DNA from: Chloromonas sp. AAM2
Taxonomy: Eukaryota > Chlorophyta > Chlorophyceae > Chlamydomonadales > Chlamydomonadaceae
Direction of reading: 5' to 3'
Assembly: GCA_004335635.1 (NCBI GenBank)
Contig: QAXH01005515.1
Span: forward strand, 1 to 24,901
Length of the DNA: 24,901 bases
This document shows positions 10,201 to 19,525 of the stretch, in pieces; the first letter of the stretch is position 1; each line of letters starts with the position of its first letter. The position numbers and the translations under genes were made by a program. The notes below the pieces were generated by a model, which worked only from the letters and a program-made list of their open reading frames with translations, made no database searches and was not told where the DNA came from.

Positions 10201-13200
10201 GCACTGGCACCAGTCACCAGACCACTCCATAGCCATGCAACTACCAACTAGAGTGACGGATAGATACTCCCGCACGCCATTGCTGACTGTCCACCCTTAG
10301 GGGACGCTCACCCAGGATCATTCCCTGGCTGACCAGCCTTCCAAAGGGCTCCTTGGTGCTGACCACGCCCAGGTCATACAGCACCTGTGTAATCAACACA
10401 GGAAAGACAAGTATGTGATGACCAACATTCAACGTTCAGCCGCAAGTAACACACATATTAATTGGCCTTGAGTTATCACATGATCCTGAGTTGCGAGGCA
10501 AAATCTCTATGTATGCGCCCCTGAAATGCCACACATCCCTAATGCACACTGTACATACAACACCAAGCGACCGGCCGCCTGTGCTGCCAGCCCACAAGAG
10601 CACTGCAGATATTTGCGGGAGCAAGATAGCAATTCTGCGTCCTGAAGTCGCCTGGATGATTACACCAAGCACATTCCACCACACATGGCATGGGTCCAGT
10701 TTTGTCATGAACTTCTGCATGTCTTATGCCAGTTCTCCGAGCTCCAGGGCCAGGGGGTCACCCTGTCCCACCTTGTGCCAGAACCGCGCATACAGCAGGT
10801 GCAGGACAGCGTGCTCCGCCCCCCCCACATACAGGTCCACTGGCATCCAGTACTTCTCTAGCTCAGGGTCGACCAGCCGCCCGTTGTTCTTAGGGTCGAT
10901 GAAGCGAAGGTAGTACCTGCAGGGGCGCAGCATGCGATCATAGGAGTTCATGCGCGCCGGCAGGCACACGTGCATGCCCATCTGAGTGAAGGCTCGTCCA
11001 TCAACACTGGCAGATAAGTAAAACTCAGATGCAAGTCAGCATAGCAGGCAAGAAGCACACGGAGTGATGAGAGCAGCAGGCACTGCATGCAAGGTGATCA
11101 CAGGTCTGCACCGGCACTGCAGCTGGTAGCCAACCCTACAACTGCAGTGCCATACAATGACATGACTGCATATGAACAGCATTTCCAGCTGACTCGAGTG
11201 CATGCTGTGATCTGCTGTTGCCACGTAATCAGAGTTGCATCATCCCTGGCTGCCCGCCTCACCAGCACGACCCAGCCCACTGAGGCATGGTGCTCGTCTC
11301 CCTCCTAGCTGGCTTGCCGGTGGCCGGGTCGGTCGTGTTGACCCAGCTGTCAATGATGGACAACGGGCTCTCGGGCGTGCCTGAGGGCTTGAAGTTGTCC
11401 GTGTCAGGCAGCGTGAGGGGCAGGGAGGACTCGGGCAGGGCCACGGGCACCTCGGAGCCCTCGGGGTAGATCAGGGGGAAGGGCTCGCCCCAGTACCTGG
11501 AGGTCATAGTTTGCAGGCAGCAATCACATGCACTTGAACTTTCGATGGCATGTTTGCCAGGGTCTCACTTTCTGCAGGAATGAGGGGAAGGTCTCACCCT
11601 GGTATCTGAGGACGGGATGGGCACCAGGATGGAATACAGTTAGGGATTGGTTGTGGGCAGCAACAACATGTGATTGTCTGTTTAAGTTGGGTGCTTCATG
11701 CTTTTCTTTGAAAGGAGGACTGAGGTAGGTGGCTGCCATGCGGTAGGTGACGTGAATGGAGCAGCTGACAGGGGTGCACACTGCTGGGTGACCACTGCTG
11801 GGTGACCACTGCTGGGTGACCACTGCTGGGTGACCACTGCTGGGTGACCACTGCTGGGTGACCACTGCTGGGTGACCACTGCTGGGTGCACANNNNNNNN
11901 NNNNNNNNNNNNNNNNNNNNNNNNNNNNNNNNNNNNNNNNNNNNNNNNNNNNNNNNNNNNNNNNNNNNNNNNNNNNNNNNNNNNNNNNNNNNNNNNNNNN
12001 NNNNNNNNNNNNNNNNNNNNNNNNNNNNNNNNNNNNNNNNNNNNNNNNNNNNNNNNNNNNNNNNNNNNNNNNNNNNNNNNNNNNNNNNNNNNNNNNNNNN
12101 NNNNNNNNNNNNNNNNNNNNNNNNNNNNNNNNNNNNNNNNNNNNNNNNNNNNNNNNNNNNNNNNNNNNNNNNNNNNNNNNNNNNNNNNNNNNNNNNNNNN
12201 NNNNNNNNNNNNNNNNNNNNNNNNNNNNNNNNNNNNNNNNNNNNNNNNNNNNNNNNNNNNNNNNNNNNNNNNNNNNNNNNNNNNNNNNNNNNNNNNNNNN
12301 NNNNNNNNNNNNNNNNNNNNNNNNNNNNNNNNNNNNNNNNNNNNNNNNNNNNNNNNNNNNNNNNNNNNNNNNGGGTGCACACTGCTGGGTGCACACTGCT
12401 GGGTGCACACTGCTGGGTGACCACTGCTGGGTGACCACTGCTGGGTGACCACTGCCTGTTGCCTGCCCGGAGTCCCGTCTGACCTGCTTTCCCACTCACC
12501 GCTGACGTGCGAAGAGCCAGTCCCTTAGCTTGTAGTTAACCTGCTTGGCACCTAGCTGCTGGGACTCCAGCCATGCCATCACCTGCAGCATAGCATGACA
12601 CAACAGACTTAGACGCCTGAGTCAGCACAGGCAGACAAAAGATGAGAAGCAGTCAAGACAGCCATGTGGCATGACCAGTCAATGCATGTATGATGCAGCA
12701 ACCAACCTGCCTGACTTGGCTTGTGTTAGTCGCAGGCTTCTGCCCAGGCACCATTGACAAAGCTAGTTCCAGCACTTGCACGTCAGGGCGACTCACCAAC
12801 ACAGCCCACTACCATATACCTACACCCGTGTACTCAAGCGGCAGCGCTGGCATGATGCCCTATCATGAACTCGTGCGGTGAGTGTAAATGCTACAAGCTT
12901 GATCTCCTGACTCCGACTGAAGGTCACATCACCAATTACACTACCTCCCAAGCTGGATTACACATCAACACTTTGCCCTTAACTCTCACCTTGTCCTTGG
13001 CCTCGCTGGTGGGGAGTCCGTTGATGTCCAGCCCCGATGCGGCAGAGGAGGAGTTGACCGCCTTGCCCGCTTCAGTGAAGGGCAGGGACACCTCAGACCC
13101 GTCCAGTGGAGACACGACCTACAGAGACAAGAAGGCCAATGCACTGGAGCATGTGGCACATGGGTAAGATGTGCTTTGTGCTGTCGGAATCTGATTCTTC

Positions 13201-16200
13201 CAGCTGAAATAGCGCTTGTGCTGTAAAAGCTGTAAGAGGACATGCACATGCAGTGAGAATTGCTGGTACACACACACACACATGAAGGCACCAGTACTGC
13301 TAGAAAAGCAGCTGAACACCATGCACTGACAGTTGTGCCACCAGCATGTCCATCCTGAATATGCATACAGCAGCATACACACAACTGCTACTAGCCCACT
13401 CCTAGCCCACACCCACCTGTTTGGCTTGAATGCCAAACTTAGTGGCGAACTCAAAGTCCCTGGAGTCATGTGCGGGCACCGCCATCACCGCTCCACTGCC
13501 ATAGCTGCCGAGCACAAAATCCGCCACCCAGACAGGCACCGCCTCTCCAGTAGCAGGATTGACTGCCATACTTCCGGTGAATACTCCTGTCTTATCCTTT
13601 TGCAATTCCGTCCGCTCCAGGTCACTTTTTCTTGCCGCCATCTCACTGTACTGCTGCACCGCCTCCCGCTGGGCTGTACTGCAGATTTCCCCGCTCTTCA
13701 CCAAGGGGTGCTCGGGGGCAAGCACCATGTGGGTCACACCGAAAAGTGTGTCTGGACGGGTGGTGAATACGGAGATGGAGGTGTTGGAGGGGAGAGGGGA
13801 GCCCTCGCCGCCCTGCAGCTGGAAACGAACCTCGGCACCCTGTGCAATGGGTGCAGGCCATGAGTGCATCATTACGCACATTGCAAACGCCCATCATCAT
13901 CATTCGCGAAGTTGCTCCAAGCACTGCTGAGACCAAGAAGCGTTGAGAAAGCCAAATGCAAGCCTTCAACACAACCTCGCAGGCACCCTTCAGTGAATTA
14001 TGCATCAGTATGGATAGACAAAGCCTTTGGTGATTGTGCACCAAAACGAGCAGAAGAAGCCTAGTGCATGCTCGTTATACTCAGATGCAGCACATTTGAT
14101 TTCATAAATGCAAGCAAGACTGAGGGCTTGGGGGCGCTGAAAAAGCTGTGACTGCCCAGGACCCCAATGCCCCTGTTGCCCTTGAGTCAACACATGCTCT
14201 GGCTGCGCCCCAGTTGGCAGTGGCCTGTCACCTCGCTGCGTCCAATCCAGTTCCTCTGCATGTCCTTGATGCTCTCCGCCCAGTCCAGGCCCTCCAGGTC
14301 GCTCAGCAGGCGGTCGGCGTAGGCCGTGATGCGTAGCATCCACTGCTTCATGGGCATGCGCACTACGGGGAAACCGCCGCGCTCACTCTTGCCATCTATG
14401 ACCTGCGCACAACACAGAGCAAGGCCATGGCACCTGGCTGACAACATCATTCCAGACACACCTGGCTCAGGCATGGGCATGAGGTCGTGATTGTACAATC
14501 GTGCCGTGCTTGATTATTATCCAGAAGCCCCTGATCTAGCTACGTGAAGTTTGGCATCCATTGGTCCATTGGTAACTAGACGTAGCTCACTACTCTGGCT
14601 CTGTTGGCATGCACAAGTCAACATCGGCTGATAACAAATTGAGTGAATTCTGAAAGAATTGTGGCATTAGTCATCTCGGACACCTGTCAGTCCCTCTTAT
14701 GAAGCAGACCAAACACGCCGCACCTCCAGCCTGCCAGGCCGTTGATCTTTCTCCCCATCATTAAGTACTCGCACATTCGTAGCCTTCCAGCCCATCCCAA
14801 ATGGCAAATGATCAGCAGTTTATCATACAACACCCGCACCTTGCTCTTAACAAAAGAGGCTGTAAATTTTCTTTGCGCCCCTCCTCTCTTCACTCTCCCT
14901 ACCTTCTTGCTCAAAGACACAGCTCCTAAGCATTACGATTGGCTTTGCACAGTAAACAAACGTTGTGTTTGCCTCCGTTATCTCCCCGTCCCTTCCTATC
15001 TTCTCGCGCCCCATTACCTCCTCGTTTGCCAGTACAGTCCCCAGTGCTGGACACCAGTTGACGGGCACCTCCGCCTGGTAGGCCAGACCCTTCTCGTACA
15101 GCTGGGTGAAGATCCACTGGGTCCACCTGAACAGCCACACAACCAAAGACTGAAGTCACAGACAAATGTATGTGTCCAACATCCATGAGCGTAGCCTGAC
15201 CGCATCAGTGCATAAATGCACGGGCTGCGTCGCTGGTAAGCAGGTTCAGCAACCAGCTCTGTGCCACCGCCGCTGCTGCTGTTTTCAAGTTTGCAATGTC
15301 TGGAATGACTGCTTTTATGCAGTAAGGGCACGTGCTTCCTCTGCTGTTACTATTGTGGGTATGTGTCATGCCGCTGGCGCCCTGCATGTGCGTCGCGTGT
15401 TCCCTCACTTGTAGTACTCCGGGTCTGTGGTAGCCACCTCCCTGTCCCAGTCGTAGGAGAAGCCTAGCATCTGCAGCTGCTGACGGAACCGGTTGATGTT
15501 GCGCTCGGTGGTGACACGGGGGTGGGTGCCCGTCTGCGCAGCGCAGGCGAGGGCAGAGGTACAGTGAAGCAAGGATAGATGATGCAGGAAAGTGATAAGG
15601 AAACCCCTGACGGCAGGCCAGAACTAGCTGACGTTGCTAGCAATTGCGTTCATTTGGAACGGTCCACATTGCATTGCCGACTTGGCATTGTAAACACAAG
15701 GATGCAGTTGGTTCAGCCAAGAGCCCCAGGGCTGTCCACATCCTTCCACCAACGCCCACACTCTCGCACTGCAAGTGTACCCCTCCCGTGTGGTTTGCAG
15801 CAACTGTTTCTTTCCGTTGTAGCACCACTTATGCAACGGGCAGTGCCCTGCGGCTTGGCTGTGTCTTGACTGTGTACTGAGGCAACTGCTGCAGCTGCTA
15901 CCTGCCCGTGCTCCAGGTAACCCGCAAATCCCAGTTCTTCAACAGCTACATGGGGACAGTTCCAACCAGGTTAGGGACCTGTCACCTTTGGACAGTCATA
16001 AGGCTGAAGGTTGCTTCTAAAGTCCCAGTTCCTGCACACGTGTTGCCTCCGCACCTGTATAGCATACTGCTCCGCTGGCAAGCCAAAGGCATCCCAGCCC
16101 ATTGGGTGCAGGACGTTGAAGCCGCGCATGCGTTTATAGCGTGCCATGATGTCAGTGGCGGTGTAGCCCTCGGGGTGGCCCACGTGCAGCCCAGACCCGC

Positions 16201-17112
16201 TGTGGGCGGAACATTGCATGCATCAGAGGTCAGTGATTGAGTATCTCTGATGTGACCAGCACAGGCCAGGCAAGCAGCCCAGTAAACAGCTCACTCAATT
16301 GGAAGGCACGAGTGAATGCGGCTGATCACAGGAGGACATGCAACTACTAGGAAGGAGGAGGACTTGCTTGTGGCAATTGATTTTATCCAACTACACAGAA
16401 GTCTGCAGAAGTGCTGCCTGGTATGGAAATGGAAGCACGAGCTGGGTTTGTCATTTCAGCCTGATGGTGGGCCAATAACTCGTGCTTGCTGCTCCAATGA
16501 GCATGGGTGTTATGTTGTGGAATCATGGTAGTGATTGCGTGATTGCTAGGTCGTTCTGAGCAGCCTGTGCGCAGCAGCAGCACTGTTTGCAGCTCTCGTC
16601 CATGCATGCGGCCTAAATTAGATGATGGCAGGGCAATGTATATGTGTCACGTGTGATGCAGGCGTTCTGTGCATCACAGGTCTGTGGTCACATGCCGTGG
16701 TGTTTGATGCACATCCACACTGGCCACACCTTGGGTAAGGAAACATGTCCAGCACATAGTATTTTGGCTTGGTAGTGTCCACCTTCTCCGGCGTACGAAA
16801 TGTCTTGTTTTCAGCCCAGTAGGCCTGCCACTTGGGCTCAATGCTGGGGAAGGGGTATGCAGTGGAAACGGCAGGCGCTGGATCCGTGACATCCTGAGCC
16901 GATGGAGCTGTAGCGACATCCACAGCGTGTGCCACTACGGCATCACGAGCTGCGCAAAGCAAGGGTGCTAACCGTGTGACCTGGCGGCCCTGATTTGCTT
17001 TATTTGAGACGTGAGGCCGGAATGGAGGGCAGGCCGGTTTGCACGGCACAAGCAGAGCGGCAGGCGATGCGGAGGCTCGCGCCTCCACACTGCCACGCAT
17101 CGCAATGGACAT
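7224..17112 (-). CDS. leuS: Organellar leucyl-tRNA synthetase, 18 exons, 951 aa
   Basis: Class Ia synthetase of bacterial type that charges tRNA-Leu in plastid and/or mitochondrion. Exons in transcript order: 17112-16730, 16199-16055, 15533-15409, 15126-15018, 14402-14232, 13839-13417, 13118-12990, 12582-12500, 11496-11263, 10916-10772, 10384-10312, 9988-9894, 9622-9527, 9307-9221, 8971-8840, 8441-8208, 7856-7758, 7316-7224 (stop TGA). All 17 introns are GT-AG and frame holds throughout. Residues 1 to about 75 form a basic, Ala/Ser-rich targeting peptide ([17 protein letters not shown]). Then come [13 protein letters not shown] with the HIGH-type motif HVGH (133-136), the CP1 editing domain of exon 6 (TTRPDTLFG and [11 protein letters not shown] near 433-443), [14 protein letters not shown] (near 594), KMSKS (729-733), the anticodon-binding domain (exons 15-16) and the C-terminal [11 protein letters not shown] domain. 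Length is close to land-plant organellar LeuRS. The start at 17112 is preferred over an in-frame Met at 17259, because the extra 49 residues cover a dispersed repeat motif and look unlike a transit peptide. Confidence 0.96.
7508..7588. repeat. Short duplicated blocks in LeuRS intron 17
   Basis: AATCCTGATACTGCAAT occurs at 7508-7524 and again at 7572-7588, and ATAATTACCTCT occurs at 7534-7545 and 7555-7566 between them. All are in direct orientation. This looks like a local tandem duplication with later divergence inside the last intron. Confidence 0.8.
8706..8789. repeat. Four tandem 21-bp units in LeuRS intron 15
   Basis: Four nearly identical 21-base units, each containing GGGTCAGGCTAGATCAC, run end to end; only the third differs, by one base (CACGT for CACGA). 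Because 21 is a multiple of three, + strand frames read as a false heptapeptide repeat (MGQARSR). It lies wholly within an intron of the minus-strand gene. Confidence 0.95.
8991..9010. repeat. (CA)10 microsatellite in LeuRS intron 14
   Basis: Ten perfect CA dinucleotides just upstream (transcript sense) of the exon 15 acceptor, where they read as a TG run. Confidence 0.95.
9991..10010 (+). repeat. G-run opposite the exon 12 polypyrimidine tract
   Basis: Two long G-runs separated by a single C on the + strand are the complement of the C-rich tract that precedes the exon 12 acceptor of LeuRS. On the transcript it is a strong polypyrimidine tract; on the + strand DNA it could form a G-quadruplex. 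Confidence 0.7.
11772..12457. repeat. 14-bp minisatellite in LeuRS intron 8
   Basis: Tandem units of CACTGCTGGGTGAC, plus a variant with GCA in place of GAC (CACTGCTGGGTGCA), flank the assembly gap on both sides. About eight units are visible before the gap and six after it. The variant sits at the outer left edge and immediately on both sides of the gap. The array makes intron 8 the longest intron of the gene. As 14 is not a multiple of three, several frames stay open through the array by chance. Confidence 0.95.
11893..12372. other. Assembly gap of 480 N
   Basis: A run of 480 undetermined bases inside the 14-bp minisatellite. The assembler probably failed because of the repeat, so the true array length is unknown. 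Both neighbouring LeuRS exons (7-8 and 9) are complete and keep frame across it, so no coding sequence appears lost. Confidence 0.95.
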
Positions 17113-18073
17113 CGTGCGTACAGCCACAATGGCGCTTGCGGGGCCAAAATGAATTTGTGACCGAATGAGCACATGGATCCTGTGATGGGTCACATGCGGA
17201 AAAAGATGTTTGCCAGTTCTGGAGACAAGTCTTGCGTCCTGCACTAAAACCAGTGGCAATGTGCGCCACCTGTCCTGAATGATTTCACGGTGCGTGGCTC
17301 ACAGGTCCTGTGGCGACACTGTACATGTTTGTGTGAGACAGACTTGCATGGCTGTGTTTTTGCGTTCAGTCCGCCTGCTGTTTGTGTTTGCCCTCACTCT
17401 TAGCACCGAAACAGAAGAGCTGATTCAGAATTTCAGAACAGCCCAGCCCATTGCCATACAGCAAGCGTCAGGTTGCGTTTTGTGGCTTGTGAAAATTGGC
17501 AAGCGCAAGCTCAACCGACAAGAGCCTGGAAGCCTGCAGAACAGTGTCAGCCCGTGTACACGTATCTGCACATCCGTCCTGGAGGGCTAGGGCGCACAGA
17601 CAGGCACTCAGCCACATGTTTGTGGCCCAAGGATAGCACAAGCAACCTAAGCAAAAATAAAAAAGTTTGCCAGTTCTGGGACAATTCTGACACTGACAAA
17701 TCGTAAACATGACAAGGCCATGCACGAGGTACGTGAGATACTGGGCCAGGCCCTTAGTTCCAGTCACTAAATGCTGACGCACAGAGAATCATGAGGGGCA
17801 CATGCAGAAGAGTTGAACTTACACATGCAGAGAGCTCAAATAGCACGGCATTTGCGTCAATGAAAAGGCTGCACGTAGAGCATCTGTTGGCAATGGCGTC
17901 CATTCAGCCGTGCTGGTAGCTGTCCAACAAGGATTGCCAGGCACCGGCCTAGCCATCATGACGTTTTGACCTTGCACAAAGGGTTCGTGGGCTGACCAAT
18001 ACAGAGGCAACCCAGACCTGATGACACATGCTTCAGTATCACAAGCGAGGGCAGGTTATGCAGGTTCTGTGTG
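17113..18073. other. Intergenic region upstream of LeuRS
   Basis: This 961-base stretch lies between the LeuRS start and the stop of the RING gene, both on the minus strand, so it should hold the LeuRS promoter and the RING gene 3' UTR. It contains two direct copies of the dispersed ~20-bp motif GTTTGCCAGTTCTGG (17208-17227 and 17663-17683). A 103-codon + strand frame at 17279-17590 has no recognisable domain. Confidence 0.55.
17819..17823 (-). terminator. Candidate TGTAA poly(A) signal of RING gene
   Basis: TTACA on the + strand, TGTAA in the gene sense, lies about 250 bases beyond the stop codon of the RING gene, a plausible algal 3' UTR length. Confidence 0.5.
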
Positions 18074-18968
18074 TCAAGTGCTAGTGGCCAGAATGACGCT
18101 CATAGTGTCACCCAGAGAACGACAGATAGGGCATTTCCGTGCACATTTCATCCGCTCATGGCAGGAGGTGCAGCAGCACAGGTGCGTGCATGCCATGTAC
18201 ACCACTGTGGCGGGAGCTTCCATGCACAGCGCGCACAACCCTGGTCCCATGACCTGCTGGCCCAAGCCTGTCTGAAGCTGCTGCAGTATCTCTACAATGT
18301 GTTCCTCGATCACCTGCAGGCATGACCCAGGCAGTCGCGCAGTCAAGCCAGTGTATATAGCGCCACACATCAGCGTGTCTACCTCCCTGACCTCAGGCGC
18401 CATAATGTTACATTCACCAAGCGCTCGTAAGTATGAGGTGCATTTTTTGTGCATGAGTTGACCCAGCCAGCCTGACACCCCAGAAAGACCACGTCAAGCT
18501 TGCAACTGCCTCACCGTTGTTGTTGCCTTAGCCACAGCTGTACAGAGGTCAGGCTGCAGCACTCTACGCATCACGTCATGTTGCCGTGCCTCTCGGACTT
18601 TCGCATGCTCAAGCTCCTCCGCAAGCTGCCTGGCCTCATCTGCTCTTTTGACACCTTCTTCAGTCACTGTATGATTGACAGCCTCGGCAGACGCCAGCTG
18701 TTCCAACAGAGCTTGGGTCCGCTGCTGGCTGAGATGTAGGGCGTGCAACACCGGCAAAAACATGCAGGCCGCTGCGAAGAGGTACAAGGTAATGCCTGCA
18801 CATGACAGTGCCGTGCATACATGGCATGCCGGCGCTCAGCCAACTGTTGCTGTTCAGCACAGTGGCGATTCCGCTAGGCTGCTCAAGATCACGGTTAGTG
18901 AGTTGCTTATCGATGCCAAGCAGCTCAGTCGCCGGCAGATCAACTGTCTCGATGAGATCAACCTCCAT
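18074..18968 (-). CDS. Membrane-anchored C3HC4 RING finger protein (5' end uncertain)
   Basis: Probable E3 ubiquitin ligase. The two 3' exons are clear: 18795-18515 and 18313-18074 (stop TGA), joined in frame by a GTGAGG...GCAG intron. The first encodes one hydrophobic helix (ITLYLFAAACMFLPVLHAL), then a charged coiled-coil-like stretch rich in Glu, Ala and Arg (EEGVKRADEARQLAEELEHA). The last exon ends in a C-terminal RING with complete zinc ligands: CALC, 11 residues, CTH, CTSC after three residues, and CPIC. The layout of membrane helix, helical linker and terminal RING recalls small organelle or ER membrane RING ligases, but I cannot place it in a named family. Upstream, an open frame from ATG 18968 (MEVDLIETVDLPATELLG) is in another frame, so a further short intron is needed, for example with the acceptor at 18796. 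I could not choose its donor; the N-terminal model is a guess. Confidence 0.65.
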
Positions 18969-19525
18969 GATGCTGGGATTGAATTGGTGGTGGAGCGGAA
19001 GGGCCGCCGGCGCACATTTCAACGCGTGAAACACGCAAGGGCGGGTGCCGATTTCAACGACACTTCAAACGTAAAGCTTCACATGCGCTTGAGTTCGTTT
19101 CGGCGGGGTGTGGCGGCTGCCGCACATTACTTTACAACACTCTGCTGGGCGATATGGAGCAGTGATATGCACCAAATGGTATAATGCCATGGGCGGTGTC
19201 GCCATCACATCCCGCAAACGCCCGCCAACCCCACGTGTGTATTTGTGCCATTAGCTCATGACCTGGCACACGGCGATCCTATTGCTGGTCAAAACCAAGC
19301 AACCTGGGAAGACAGACTTATTAGCGGTATCGCATGACAGATCGCCAGATCCGGCGTCAGAAACGCGCGCCCCATGGGGCCCGTGGGGTGCTTGGGTTAT
19401 GTCCGCGTCCTAGCTTGCCTCCAGCAGAGGCCTGCGCCGCGATGGACTTCACTCTTGGCGGAACACGTGCTCAGACTACTCGGACAAGCTTCGTCATCAA
19501 AACATACCCGTAGCCCTGCCCCACC
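18969..19525. promoter_or_regulatory. Divergent promoter region, RING and F-box/LRR genes
   Basis: About 560 bases separate the likely starts of the two head-to-head genes, so both promoters must lie here or in undetected 5' exons. A TATAAT-like string (near 19180) and some AT-rich patches are present, but I would not assign a core promoter. A shared bidirectional promoter is possible. Confidence 0.4.

Noticed and set aside
11524..12499. Long open frames on both strands through the N gap, with 14-residue repeats
   Set aside because: They are open only because the 14-bp minisatellite lacks stops in several frames and the Ns are not scored; the region is intron 8 of LeuRS.
17113..17259. LeuRS start at the upstream in-frame Met (17259)
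   Set aside because: The added 49 residues overlap a dispersed repeat motif, and the Met at 17112 begins a typical targeting peptide. Not fully excluded without cDNA.
17279..17590. 103-codon + strand gene; its TETEELIQNFRTA loosely resembles LeuRS exon 16 ([12 protein letters not shown])
   Set aside because: The resemblance covers about a dozen residues only, the rest of the frame is unrelated, and there is no splice or domain support. Likely chance.
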